This document shows positions 1 through 14,500 of a stretch of 64,000 bases of DNA, in pieces. The notes under the pieces are model-generated. The model saw nothing but the letters and a program-made list of their open reading frames with translations. It was not told where the DNA came from and did no database searches. The stretch's first letter is position 1, and every line of letters starts with the position of its first letter. The stretch is from NCBI GenBank assembly GCA_035041965.1, contig JAPYMA010000536.1:1-64000 (forward strand). The letters are read 5' to 3'. Both the position numbers and the translations under genes were made by a program. This DNA is from Anisakis pegreffii. Lineage: Eukaryota; Nematoda; Chromadorea; Rhabditida; Anisakidae.

Positions 1-2022
1 TAAAAGGTCATGCGCGAGTGGTTCGTTTTTATTTTAATTGTAATTTTTTAATTAATTGTCGGTAATTATGTTGAGTGGATGGTTTATATTTGTATTTATC
101 ATAATAATGATTGTTGCGCACATTCTGTTTGTTAATCTGCCATAATTTCGTGATGATTTGAACGAGTTTCGAGGCATTCAAAACATCGTTTTAAGGAATT
201 ATTTCTGTTATAAATTTAAATCAACCTTAGGTTGGTAGTTTGTTCAGTGAGTATTTTTATAAGAATCGCGGTATTTTTTAGCCACAGGCTTAGATCATTT
301 GCCATTCATGATCTCTAGCAACTGGTTCACCTAAGTTGTAATGATCTGCCATGTGCTGTGAAATACTGTTCGTAGTTGCTCGAAATTGGTGTGTGATATC
401 TGCGAGAAGCTAGAGGTTGAGCTCTAGTTTCCGCAGTTTAATAAATTAGAGTGCAGTTGTTTTATTATACATACTTGATTCTTGATAGATTTTTCATTAG
501 CTTTTGCTGTACTCTTTATGATTGTTCAGCAGACAACAAAACCTTCTTTCGTATCCCCTGAAATACTATCACGCATCCTTCGGGAGTGTGAGCGCTCTGG
601 TTGAGAAATCCTGTTTTATGGATTAGAACAGAAATAAGATGTAGTAATATTTTCAGCTTCTTAACAATGAACATTAGCAATAGTAACAATGAATATTCGC
701 AATATTAACGATGTAAAAACAGAAATAAGATGTAAAAATGTCGAGTGTTGCATGCCATTCATCTCATAAAGCCCTTAACAAATCGAAACTGATAACGTTA
801 AAGCGAATGACATAATCCGTGCACAACTATGACTACGTGCTAACGACACGGTTAATGACAGTCATAACTTTTACCTTGTTAGTTACTAAAAGAATGAATG
901 CTTTGAAATTCATAGAAACTGTTTCTTTTTTCGACGATGAGGCGTAATTTGAAGAACGAGAACAATGGTGAGAACCAACTTCGTATGTTCACCTGAAGAC
1001 TTTTCTCAACGAACAATGGAATTTATTCGAAAAATTTGATGATGGCATAAAAAAAGAACAATAAAGAAATGAAATCGCATTCATATCTGATCTCACATCA
1101 ACTGTATTTGATCTATGATCATTACAGAAAAATCTTTTTGTTTTGTTCAATCTTTCGCCGAATATTTCGCCACCATATCTATGTTTCAGTGTCACATGGC
1201 AGCTCATAAATTCGATAGTCTTCCTTCCCTAAACATTTTCGTGCCTTCTTACATTCATCTCTATCACCTGGCAGGATATTCATCTCGTTTTCTAATTCCC
1301 TGAAAGTTGACTATCATCCGTCTGAATTCCAAAAAAACTTTGAAGTTAAATAGTCGAAATGAATCCGGAATGGAAGCATTGAACGCATGCATTGCCGTGT
1401 CGAACATTTCAGAAGACTTCTACTATTTGCGTCGCCATTGAAAACAGAAACAATTAAAATGAAAGAGGGAAAATAAATATAAAAACTTTATTCATTATTG
1501 GTTTATATTGAGGAAATAAAGGTGAAAAATGAATATCCTCCAAATGAGGGCACTCAGAAATTACTCGCTCGAGTCATTTTCCTCAGCAGGCGATTCGACA
1601 TAACAACAGAATACGAACGGTGCACGTTTTCCTAGAGATTACGATGTCCTTAACGAGGGAATTTACATTATAGAAAGTAATCTATATGCAATGCGTATAG
1701 AGTCTTCACACCGTGAAACTGTAATATTATCTTAACGGGTCGAAGCTTAAGGAAGGAAAAGGTACGTCCTCGAAAAATATCTCGTAAATAATCACTTGTT
1801 TCATCTTCGAATGCCATTTTCCAATCACTCCACCTTCCCTCAAAACATCATGATCTCATGGCAAATCGAATATCGAATCGTCACAATCTGACGTGCTTCA
1901 GATAAGAGCTGACTAGGAAATATGACGAACATTAGAAACACTGGAACGGTTAATATTCTACCTATTAACACACTAACAATACTAAAAGAAATCTAATCAG
2001 AGACTTACAAACAAAGAACAAA

Positions 2023-2564
2023 ACTAAAATAAAATCATTTGCTCTATCATAAAGCTCACAGCGGAGAGAACAGTGAAGAAATGAAAATTTTGCGGTAAAA
2101 AAATAAAATAGAAGACACAAAACGTTGAACAATCACCACATTTCTAATGTTAAAATTAGAATTTGGTAAAAAGTAAATGCAATCAGGAAAATGAAAATCA
2201 ACAAAATCCACCGCAACTTTCCAGCTACAATTCTAACTATACCCGCTACGACCCCTGCTATTCTAACTGAAACAATCGTGATATCATCAAAAATTAACAA
2301 CGAAGGCGCTTTCTTAACTTCAATTAAGTAAGCAATTAGTCAGATAAAGACTGAAAAAGCCTTTAGCCTCTAGCAAAAACGAATCATACCCTATATTCAA
2401 CTAGCCTAATCAAATTGCCGAAAAAACAAATTATCAACAAGTATTGTTGATAATTTGTTTTTCGTTGATAATTGCTTCAAAAAATGTGTTTGTTGAATCA
2501 AATACAAAAAAAAACAAAAGTAAAATAAAATCATTTGCTCCTTCATTAAGCTCACAGCGAAGAG
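2023..2564 (+). repeat. Diverged direct duplication of about 50 bp (2023-2072 and 2516-2564)
   Basis: Both copies share the core TAAAATAAAATCATTTGCTC, followed by a similar stretch ending in AAGCTCACAGCG. They differ by a few substitutions. The copies are about 490 bp apart and the hairpin at 2419-2464 lies between them. This may be the remnant of an old mobile element or a local duplication; nothing in between looks coding. Confidence 0.6.
2419..2464. repeat. Short hairpin, near-perfect inverted repeat
   Basis: The arms read CAAATTATCAACAA and its exact reverse complement around a GTA loop. The pairing continues outward through an A-run and a T-run that differ by one base, ending in CG on both sides. 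The stem is about 20 bp. It could be a miniature foldback element, or a transcribed hairpin. Confidence 0.7.
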
Positions 2565-3280
2565 GACACTCAATCAAAAGAACGCAAATAAACAGAACAA
2601 TAACACTCAATGGTACTGGAAAGCAGAGACTATAAATGAACGATGGTGACTAAAGTTAATCAAAACATTAATTTGGCAATTACAAATAACCAAATCATAC
2701 GCTCTGACACCGTTACAAATAAATCAACACGCATACACTCAAATTGAATAATTAAAAAAATATTTATTAAAATTGAACAAAAAGTAAGCCAAAAATGAGT
2801 CAAACAACAAACGATTATAAAAACTCTGAAAGCATTATTCATTCAATCACCATCAATCATATTATCTATGAGCGATTTGTACCAACTGAATATAAGTTAG
2901 ACCTTCGCGTCAAGTAAAATTTACTCGCCTTCCCTTTCATTGACGGAAGCGAGAAGGACAAGGCTTAAGCTGCTGCGATAAATAAACAAACAAAAATTCT
3001 ACGATAAACAAACTAAAAAAAAATGGTTAAAACTAATCAAAGCGTTTGCTTCCTTCAAGGTGTTTCTTGATAAAATGTATGAATAATCGCAAAATTTTCA
3101 CCATAATCCTCTTGAAAATCTATGCTATGAATCGCCAGAATAATCTTTTAAGCGATTCTCAGTCACAGTCAAAAAACTGAATCCATTAGAAGCGACAAAG
3201 TCACCAATACGATTAGAATTGTTAATAAGTTAATGCTAATAAGATATTATGATTAATTTGGATTAGTTACGGATCGACGA

Positions 3281-6200
3281 CTAAACTCCTCCACCAGAAC
3301 GATGAACTGACACTGCAGATTTGCTCTGAAATTCATCCAGGTAACGCGCCAATCGATTCTGCACAATTTGTCCACCTTTAAGTCCACTGTATAACTGTAA
3401 AACAACAGCAACGATAATAATAGAGCGATATGAACAATATTCTTAATGTTACCAATAATAATGATGATTTGGATAATTGTTTCATCGCTATAGTATTGCA
3501 GGAAAGAACATTTCATTACGGAATCATCATCTACTTGAAATTCACTCAAAAGAGAAGTGTACAAACCTGATAGAATTCGGTCAGTTCAATTTCTCCGTTT
3601 TTATTCAAATCAACTTCATTCAACAATTCATGCAATAAGCGTTCGTCGAGTTTCTCACCATGGTTCTGAAATGCCATTTTTTAACGATCCGCACTTCTGC
3701 ATTAATTAATCGAATGAATTTCACGACTCATGCAGAAATTTAAAAATGTCATGCAAAAATGACAAGTATCACTCATAGTAATAGTAACAGTACAACGATG
3801 ACAATAATAATAATAATCTTTTGGGCAATAATAATATTAAACAGCAGATGCAGATTTATCTGAAAAATTTTCAAAGTCAAATCAAATGATTAAAATAATC
3901 GAACCAAAATGAACTGAACCAAATAATAATGTTAATCAATGAATGCTAATATAATATAATGTACTAAACGAAAACACTCTCCAAACACGCAACTAAAATA
4001 TATAAAATGAAAAAGCGAATTAAAAATCAGACTGACTCTAAAGTAACTTCTGAGATCATTCACAGTGATATGTCCTTTACCGTCTTTATCGAGCACGTTG
4101 AAGCGCTCTTTCGCAACCACCATCTCGTCGTGAGTCAAGTTCAACGCAACTGCAGAAAGCGACTGCGTTCGGGCATTCTGACCCATCTCAACGTTGATGA
4201 ACTCTTGTGCCATTTCGAATTGCCGCTGTAAAATTCTCATTCTACGACATCGAAAAAAAAGAGGAATCTATGAAAAGTGATGAAAATGTTACGCAAAAAA
4301 CGCTGAAAATTTCAAACTTCCCCAAAATGTTTAAGTTTTTAATGGAACGATGTTTCTGGCCACTCGAATAAAATCTCAAAATTTGAACTGTCGAACGAAA
4401 ATTTTTTGGTTTTATTTTGATTAGATCTGGTTAATGCACATACTTTTCGTTCATCTTTTGACCAGTTCAACTCCTTGGCCATTATGTCGACAACTTCATT
4501 GAGCACTTCATGTGCCGCATAAGTGTTCAAGAATGCCAGTCGTGTACGTCGCGCAATCACATCAATCGCCGTGCATGCATATTCTCTGATCGCGTATCTC
4601 ACCTGTAAACTCTTTTTTGTTGCAGTCAAATTACTTAAAACCAGCCTTAAACCCTTAAATCGCCTGATATAAAATCTCAGTTGGAAACTAGAAAGTGCAA
4701 CTGAAAAATCCAATCGCAGTGCCTCGTTCATTGCCACGGCAATTCTCATAAACTTGTGGAACTCAATAAGTTTAAAAAAATGGAATTCCCGTGGTATTCG
4801 TATGGAAGTCGCCCGTAAAATTAATGAGACGTTTCAATAATAACTTATGTTTTGCTAACAATCATATAAATCATTGGCTGTCATGTGAAAAAATTTCAGT
4901 GGATGACATCAGATAAACGAATCGACAAGCGACAAATTAAGCGAAGTTCGATTCATTTAATCACCTCGGCTTCGATGTAAGGAAATTCGTTATGGAGACG
5001 ATGCCCAACGATAGGCCATCTCTTTCCAGTCATTTTACTCATACGAGCCACCACAAATGCACGATCACCGTAAGTACTTGCCAAATGTCGTGCGATCTGC
5101 AATTTCAGACTATTATCCCGATTCCGTTTCAAAAATATCACACAATTTCAGTTTTTTATCATTCATTCTAAATATTTCTCAATCGAGGAGGATTTCTTTT
5201 CTTTTCATATTTTCATACTTGCAATAGCAGAAGTTTCTTTGAAAATTGCAATTTCGCTCGGAAAAATGGGAAGATTTGATATTTTTCATGAAATTTTCTA
5301 CATTAACTCAAACTTACATCCTCTTCAAGGCCGAAATCCTGCACGAGATGAATGTAGAGAAGAGGATCCCAATTGTGCGCACCTTCCAACAATAGACCAG
5401 CTGTAACGCATCCATTACGCGGTTTCAGATCACAAGCTTTGATGGCCGCATCCACGGTCTCTTCAGCCATATGTCTGTACGTTGTCCATTTACCACCTTT
5501 GAATTATCATTACTATTATCATCATCCTCATGACCCTCACTGTTATCATTATCATATTCATGTTTTCTTTAAAACTTCAAATTAACAAATATAAATACTT
5601 GAAATTTAAACGCAAATCACTGATCAAAATTATCAGTCCGCCAGTAGAACCATATTCAGTAGATAATCAAAATCTAACCAGCAATAGTGATTAGATTACT
5701 CTTTGATACTTCAATAATATGATTTCTTGCCAACGATTTTGTGTCCTTTTTATTCGGATCACGAACCAATGGACGTAGACCTGACCATGCACTTAGCACA
5801 TCGCCACGTCGAACTGAAACCGTTTGAAGTATGACGATAAAACCAATACTTAGCATAGAATCTCATTAAATTGATACAGACTCAGGCTCAGGTCCAAGCT
5901 CAGGTTTAAATATGAGGTCTGACTGCGAAAAAAACTCTGGCCCAGATGAATAATGAATGTTATTGATCATAAACCGCCTCACCACTAACGTCATTCGACA
6001 AATAATGACGAATTTCTTGGAGAATGAACTCCACGTCCAAATCGGATGGCTTCGGATGGAACGTGACTGGCATTGGTGCATCCGTGGTGCCAGCTACGGT
6101 CATTCGTTCCCATGGCAAGAAGAAGATCACACGACCATCGCTTGTCGACGGATCAAGCAAACCCGTATTCGATGGACTTAAATTCAAAAGCTTCGTTCAT

Positions 6201-8566
6201 CTGATTTGCTATCAAAAATTCCCAATTCAAAATTTTTGGGTGTCAGTCATCGAGATGACACTATCGAATTCTTCATCTATGAATGATCACAGGCGAATTT
6301 TGAATGTATCACATCTGACTGATCAGTTGTTGGTGCTGATCTGCTGAATAAAAAAAACGGAAATTATTCTCCAATGAAACTTTTTTGCTTGAATTACGAT
6401 TGAAAGGCCTATGAGGTAACGCTACTCTGTAAGAAGTTCCGAAACAATGCACGCACTGAAATTCATATTCTCTCAAAAATTCATTCTTCTCGTAGCATCA
6501 CCTCTCTTCAGATACAAACTATCCACTGTTGAAAAACTGATGGAATCGTTTAAGCAGTTCGTTTCTCTCACCTATAGTATCCAGGAAGTACAATGTGAAC
6601 ACCGGCCGAAGGTTGGCAAATCGGTTTAGTCTCCGGATCAGCCATTATACGCATGGAATCAGTGAACGGACCGGTTGCATTAACAACCGCTTTAGCCTTG
6701 ACATCCCACTCTTGTCCGGTCAGCTAAAATCTTCTAAACTCTATTCGAGCTTTCACACGATGAACAATACGTATGAATATGTTCACATGCCTGACTGGCA
6801 GATCACCGATAGTCCTCACATTTTCCATAAACTAAGGTATCCCAAACATAGACACATACAATACACTGATTCAAGTAAAGAATCGCTATGTTGACCCCAA
6901 CTCAAGTCTTGCATTCAACCTCACAGTTTTCCATTCGCAACCGCATCAGTTCATCAAATTTTCAAATCAGTTGAGTATTCCCCCTCAAAACCCATTGAGG
7001 AAACGATCGAACTGACCAAATCTTTCACATGCGCTCCACACAGTTTTCCTTCAGCATTTTTGAGCAATTGCGTCACTTTCGTATGATTTACCGCTTTCGC
7101 ACCGTGTCTTATGGCCGATAAGATTATCGACAAATTCATTCGTGCATCGTTGTGTTGTCCTTAATGATTTACATCATTCATTGATATTCATATTCCTTTG
7201 TACCATATATGAATTTATTTGTAATTATTTTACTAGAAAAGTATAATTTGAAGTTATTCAAAACACTCGACATGATCCGTGATCGCAAACTGACCATCAT
7301 AGTAGATTAGTGCTCCTTTTAGTGATTCTTTCTTAAGCATCGGAAAACGTTCGAGAGCTTGCTCTTTGCTAATATAGAAAGAATTTTTCAGCACTCTTTT
7401 ACCAGAAACGAAATCATACGCTTTAATACCGAACCAATAGTAGGGTACTTGCCAGAGTCTGAAATTGAAATGTAAAATTCATCAAAGTCCCAAAAAAGCA
7501 ATCATTACAGTTCATATAACCCAATAATCATTTAAGAAAATAACAAAGTATAATGGTAAACTTATAAATGGATAAACGGACTAACTTGTAAATAGGTAAC
7601 ATTATAGGTAGAGGATATGACAGATGCGGTGCACAATGCAAAAGGTTCGCACGTTCGAATAAAGCCTCTCGTACCATTCTATACTGCTCCAAATCCAAAC
7701 CAAATATGGCAGCTTGTAAATATCGTACACCACCATGAATCAGCTTCGTACTTCGTGAACTTGTACCACTCGAAAAATCGTCCAATTCAACTAATGCGGT
7801 CTTTAAACCTGAATTGTTTCATCTATAGCCATGGAATGATAAAACTTCTGAGTTCGTACTGTTTTTATCACAACCATTATGAATGAGCACCTCGAGTTTG
7901 TGAATCCAAAGCCACTCCGGCGCCAGTGGCACCACCTCCGATAACGAGTATATCGAATTCGTCATCTTTTAATGACTGTAATTATAATTATCATTATTGT
8001 TACTATTATTGTTATGAGTGTACAGAGTTGCTTATTTTGAATAACTTCGATACGGCTAAATCATCAAAAGAAGCATTTGAAAAGCTCTCAACTTTGAAAA
8101 CTAATTGAACAAACAATTCATAAAGAAACAGGAGTAATGGTGATAAGATTTGGAATGGGAGAATGAAACATTGTAAACCTTCAGAAGATCAGCTCGAGTG
8201 GGTAGTGCACTTGAATGCCTTCTGTTCAATTCACCGAGTATATCTGCATGTGCTGTCTTGAAATGATTTTGCTGAAACTTTTGACATTTGATTATTTGTA
8301 AAGTTGAAAACGAAAGCAGTTACGCTCACAATAAGTCAATTATAATCAGCTTAATAACAATTGAAAAACAGGATCAATAGCTAAAATAGTAAGATGAATA
8401 GTAATAAACGTACCAATGCTCGCTTGAAACGTTTCTCGTTGGTAATATCGAAATAATAAAGGCCTGCAGCAATCGTAACTAGGCCACCACTTACATACAA
8501 CGAACTCTTAAGGAGCGTTCGATAGGCTCGTGTAAATCCAACGATAGTGTTACGTAGTGATACCAT
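3281..8566 (-). CDS. GPD2: Mitochondrial FAD-dependent glycerol-3-phosphate dehydrogenase
   Basis: Oxidises sn-glycerol 3-phosphate to dihydroxyacetone phosphate at the outer face of the inner mitochondrial membrane and passes electrons to ubiquinone (glycerophosphate shuttle). Fifteen exons: 8566-8414, 8271-8179, 7975-7891, 7808-7586, 7458-7295, 7159-7017, 6723-6572, 6176-5983, 5813-5679, 5496-5318, 5096-4965, 4602-4444, 4225-4037, 3665-3567, 3394-3281. They join in one frame to 737 aa, close to the 727 aa of human GPD2. A hydrophobic segment lies near residues 20-38. The dinucleotide-binding motif VIGGGATGAG is at about 93-102. Family blocks such as LIHGGVRYLQ, NATGPFTDSMR, GRVIFFLPW, VRRGDV and TGKRWPIVG follow in order. 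Two C-terminal EF-hands sit at about 650-661 (DKDGKGHITVND, K at position 5 and D at position 12, so imperfect) and 686-697 (DLNKNGEIELTE, canonical). Several acceptors are AAG rather than CAG. Confidence 0.97.
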
Positions 8567-11500
8567 TTTGTTACTTATTACTGTTACTTATTATCAATTA
8601 TTACTGTTATTGTTGATAACAAATACATATATTTGTTCGTAAATAAATATTATTACGTTAATGAATACGGATAGAATCGTCGGCTATGTTGATTTATTAG
8701 CGATGTCGGTGTTAATGAGAAGATTTAATCGTGATCCTGAAAGTTCCATAATCTCTAAGTTTCTACGAATCTCTAAATTCAGTCTCTGAGTTCATTACGT
8801 AATCTTTGAAATATTGATGGTATTCTTCCTTGAATAATGAATATAAATCGGCCAAACGGATGCTATGAATTTCTACAACTGAATGAACTCAAGATTCTCT
8901 TCAGTTTGGGGTGGGATAGAATAATGAAAGTCATTCAACTGATTTCAGAAAATATTATCCCTATTTATTCCCTGATTTCTCAACTTGTGGATGAGTTATC
9001 AAAATTTTATAGAATGTGTTCGCGGTTATTATCAACAGTGAACAGACAAGAACTCGAAACTGTTACGGAAACATTCACATATTCATATCGAAATAATTAT
9101 TCCAAATGTTCCTTGAACTTAAAATATTCCCACTGTCAGTGAAAATGTTCCGCTGTAGTTGCAAAGGTGATTCCCTTAACTTGACATTTCACGACTAATA
9201 CATAATTAACAAGCAAATGGTCGATATTGATGACCAAAGGTCAATGTGTAACCTTGAGATGGAATTGCTTCCAGAACAGATGAACAGAAAAAAAAACAAT
9301 AAAAATTTGCGATGATTAAATTCTCTTTCAAACAAATAATTCATCATTTAGCAATCACTCCAATCACCATCATTTCAATGAATCATGAAAAACGAATTAT
9401 GATTTTGCTCGATATGCTACAATGATCACACAACTCGATCAATCAATCAATCGATGAACGCAAAACGCTGATCAATAGCAATAAACGAATTGTGCACTGC
9501 GCTATCTTTCTTCGGCGATCATCTCAATGTGCGCAATTCACATGTAAACATAATTGTTAAATTAACAACATTCATTTAGAATCTCTTCAATTAATATTCA
9601 TTAGAGAACATGTAAAAGCTTCTATCCGGTTTCCATCCCACAGATTTCTATGAACAAACACTGCACTATCATTCAACAAACACTGTGTTATTAGTATTAA
9701 AACATTTCCACCCCTTCAAAACAACGCCTCAATTTCGAACCAGAATTCCGCATCACATATTTTGATGATATCAGTGAGTATCTGTCTATCATCTTTCATA
9801 AACTAAGCTCCTTCGCTGGAAACATCAAAGTGTCAGTTGTTGATATTACATCATATCATGAGATGTTACTCATTCCTTCACTTTCATTCAGTACTCCCGC
9901 TGATTTGCATTTGCATATTTCTTGTGCAGAATTTTTTCATCCAATTGTAAGGAACGACAGACAGAAATGAGCAACAACAACAACAGATCAGATTGCAATA
10001 GAACTTTATCATGATTTGCAGTGATAGTCCCATATTCCCCATACAATCACTGAGTTATAACCGATTTGAGGAAGTTTTGTTAACAAGACCATTCTAGATG
10101 TCCACTTCATTGCTTAACTCAAGAAAGCTCAAACTCAGAATCACGCTCGAACCAGAGCTTCAGAGCTCACAGTTAAGCCCGGATTTATGCATTCGGTCTA
10201 TACAAACTTATAGGCGATGATACAGCAATAGCCAAGTTTCCTCGAAATTTTTAAACGACCTGGTACGAGAAATTGAGACATGAACATTCAATCACTAACA
10301 CGCTATGTACCGATGCAAACAATACCAACAAAATGAACGGTTGAAATGATGGAATTTAACGTTAGTTGGCAGATTTAACATGAGGATTTGGAACGATAAG
10401 TGCAAAGGTAGCTTTGCTGAGCAAGGAGCTGACTTTCACCTAATGAATTCAAAGGAATGACTCAAAAGCAAGAAGCACATATTTACCTATCGATTCATTG
10501 CAATGTTATATGCATAAAATTCAAATGATGCTTCTCCTCTTCTCCGTTTCATTGTTAGTTTTATACAACGAATGCTCTAGCAGTTAAGCGAACTAGTAAA
10601 ATCGATTATTGCGATGTGCTATGTAGACGTATAAATGCTAAGCAGTTAAGCTAACTCGTATAGAAGCGCTAACACTCTCGAAACCTCACATCAGCAGTTT
10701 ACGTGCTTGATTTCAAAGATTCTTTCGATTTCGACAATTGCGATTTTAGCTGACTGTGAGTTCAGCTCAAGCTAATAACTGATTTTTGCTCGCAGACTTC
10801 AAGTGCTTAGGCTTGCTTATTGATAGATTTGTTTTAGGCTTCCAGCGAGCATAGTCATTTTCGCTCTATTGCCATGTACGCGCATGAGTACATTCTTCAC
10901 TTGTTACTTAAATACGAGTAGGACAAATTTAAGTACGAACAGACATATATTATATTCCTCGTCTCAAGCACTTCACAAATATTGCGTTCAACATCAGTTC
11001 ATCTCCAGATGAGATGAGAGTTTGCTCAGTTTAAGAAAATAACGCAAGAGCACTCGTAAAAACGAACCGTTCCGGATGATCAAACTGAACTCAACTAGGA
11101 TTTTAAATCAATATCTGCTGAATCATTAATCCATAGTATACATTTAAACCCAAATGAATATTTGAAAATTATGTAATTTCATATTCGCTAGTTTAGCTTA
11201 TTTGTTTCATACGTAAAATTTTGTTGACAAATTTGAAAAATCCTTTGCACACCGTGGAAACCATCACGGAACAGTTTGCATATATACCGCAAGAAAAGAC
11301 ATTTCAAGTGTTTGGCTCGGCAAGAGTGTAAACCAACATTATGCAACACAAAATGTAAATGGCAACTAATCGTAAGAGAAATATGATGAGAAAACGACAG
11401 AGGAAAGATTTAAAAAATGATAGAAATTGTTATGCTGAGCATTAGGAACACCCCATTGATGATAATGAGCACTTGATGAAATTCCATCAAAAAATCTAAT

Positions 11501-14500
11501 TTCACAACCAGAATTTCTCATGTAATTCTACAATAAGCTAACAGTTTCAGGGGAATTTCTTATTTAAACAATTTCTTAGCAAAATCGATTTCTTCACTTG
11601 CCATTTCCTTCGCATCTGATTTCTGTTTCCTAATCCCTTGTAAGGAGTTTGTGTTTTCAGCTTGTAGACATCGCTTGTCATAGTGAACATGAAAAAATCA
11701 CGTGAATATTGGCAATGGACGAAAAGTGTATTTTGATGGAATCTATTGAACAGATGAGCAGATCAAGCAATGAACAAGCAATCGGATGATGCATGGACGG
11801 GCGATTGTGCCGAAACTGACTAAATTTATCAGGCATTCATCAGAACAAAACTTTATCAGAACGATATTTTGGCCAAACTGAGCGTATGTAAATCGAAAAA
11901 TGAAACAAATACAGCTGTGGTGGAACTGATAAACATTTTGGATATTCAAATGAGAATGGAAAGTGGAGAGTGCTGAAAAGACAGCACCATTAGTTGCCGT
12001 GGATTTTCAGAAACGAGTTGAAAGCAGGTTTAGAAAAGCCTTTTTTTGCAGTATTGATGCATTTGCATTGAGCAGCAAAATAACAGCTGATGAAACTGCC
12101 TAGCGGAAGGCATCAATTCAAACGAATGGATTATCCTTGTTTATCGTCGTTTCTTTTGTCGTTTCGTTTCACAATTGCATCAACAAAATAAACAAATAAG
12201 GATTTACATTGGCAAATAATATCAAAGAAATGAATCTGATGATCATACTAGTAAAATAATGACAATAATAGAAATAACAATAATGGCAATGAAGATATTA
12301 ATGATAACTTGAATTATAACAGTAATAATCATGAAACCAACAACGACACCTATGATATGAAATGAAATCGGTGCATTGAAGTGAAACTCTTCTTCACATG
12401 ATATTCTCCATTTTCTCACAGGGCTGATTCAGTATATGACCGAACGAAAGAGCAACCTGAGCATTAGTGTGGACAGAACAACCACTAATCTGGGACGACA
12501 AAGACTGGGGACTGTTCAAAATCGAAAAAAACTGCATCTTTTTAGGGATACTATGGAATGATAACAGTGGATGATAACAGCTATCGTGATGTGATAAGAT
12601 TGAAAAGAACGTGCGAAACGACATGTATTTTAACGAAATGATCAGTCAAATCACATAAAATGCGCTTACACAGGCCATGATCCAACTCCAAAATGCGAGG
12701 CATAGCATCAGACTGAGAAGTTAACGTTGCTTGAAATTAACAATGTATAGAAATAAATTTTCATGACTATAAGTTCATCGTCAGCGCGATTCGCAGAATA
12801 TTTTCCGCATTATAGTGCAGAATATAATGAAATTTTAAAGTTGCTACTGAGAAAAGAGCGAAACAGCAGTAAAAGTTTAGCAGACGTTTGATAATTGTGA
12901 ATGATTGGTGACAAGAAGAGAGCACAAAAAGCAACTGGAATGCGAGAGTCTCGAGAAAATCATCGAAGTTTGTGCTAGATTCAGTAAAGTGAATTGATTG
13001 ACTTATGAACTTATTAGAATCGTTAGATTTGAGAACATCAAATGTGCCACCGAAGAAATTTGTTCGAAAGCAATTGAAAAAAAAACTTTTGTATGGATAC
13101 TGACAATATAAATTATAATAATTAAATAATTGAATCGGCGATATCAATCAAGAAGCACAGTGTTACAAAAAATACGTTTTTGAAAATATTAATGAGAATG
13201 ATCGCATTAGTCGGTCAACAAACGATTCAGTGGTTTGCTTGAGAGTTACCAAAATCAATACGTTGGATGGGAGCATAATGAATAAAAATTAACAGATTGT
13301 TATTAATAATAACATTTGAAATGATCCAGAAGCGGTAACTGTAGCAGTTTAATAGTTCTTAATTGATGTTAAAGTGGTTTCTTACGTTGTTGAGAATATG
13401 AATTTGTACTGGGCGTTTATGGCGCAATATCATTTGTATAATATCGCTTCACATATCAACCAAGATAAAATACCAGTTAAAAATAATTTATGAATTACCA
13501 GGTGAATGATTTTATGTTGTCTTAGCAACGTTTATGGACAATTCGATATGGAACAATAAAATTTATGTTCTCAACCCAATTTTATTTCAACACTGACAAT
13601 AAAGATAACAAGCAAAGCACTAATTTTATTATTGCTTACATGTTTTATGCTGAAGAAAATTTTTTGGTCAGAGTGTCAACGTTCGAATTTGAACAGGAAT
13701 TTGAATTGATGAGCACAGGTAGCATAGATAGGCATTTTTGATTCCCATTATTCTCGTTCAGCGTAAAACAACATAATAGACAAATGCGGTCATTGCTTTT
13801 AGTTACCAAACTGATTATATAATCAGCAATAGAAAACAAGTACGGGGTAAAACCGGAATCCCAATCGCGGAGGAAAGCATTGCTCAAAGCTGAATCGTTA
13901 CCGATTCCATCTTATTGTAAGCATCGAAGAACAGTGCAATTTTCGTTGCCTGCAGCATCGAAATTTGAACTTGACTAGTATATCATAATTTCAAAATGAG
14001 TCATTTGTTCGGTGTTGTTCACTTTTTATTTGTACATAGTATTATCACACTTTTAAATCAACATTTTATGACTGAGACGTGCAGACAATGAGATATTTCA
14101 ATTACAGACTTCATTTTTTCTGAGACCTTCTTAATGTTGTCCTCCATTTCACAAAGTAGAACTCTAAGGTCATATGTCACGAAAATGAGCAAGAAATTGC
14201 CCCACGTGGCTATAGAATAGTTTCTAAAAGCCACATAGCCTATAGGGATGAATAAAGACGTGAACATAGCGATGAGATAGCCACTGGGACAGAGTTTGTT
14301 GAAGATAAGTTTATGAGTAATTTATGAGTCGTTTGATAAGAATAATCCGAACTCGTGAATAAGTGAAAATTTTGCTTTAGGCAATGTTCGTAAAGCATCG
14401 TCAATATCGAAGCAATTGCGATGAGATGATGTCAGCAATTGCTAGTTGAGCAATATTATAGGTATATATCTGCAGCTTTCTCTATCAGTCCAACTAGTAC

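Larger units (their letters stand above)
1..3280. other. Intergenic, no supported gene
   Basis: I see no ORF with protein-like composition and no chain of splice-bounded exons on either strand. The short ORFs here are isolated and low in complexity. The only structure noted is a diverged duplication near 2.03 and 2.52 kb and a hairpin near 2.44 kb. The right end is the 3' flank of the glycerol-3-phosphate dehydrogenase gene on the minus strand. Confidence 0.6.

Noticed and set aside
12767..13147. 126-codon minus-strand ORF
   Set aside because: Phe/Leu/Ser-rich in an AT-rich region, no domain pattern, no supporting splice structure; typical of chance ORFs in AT-rich DNA.
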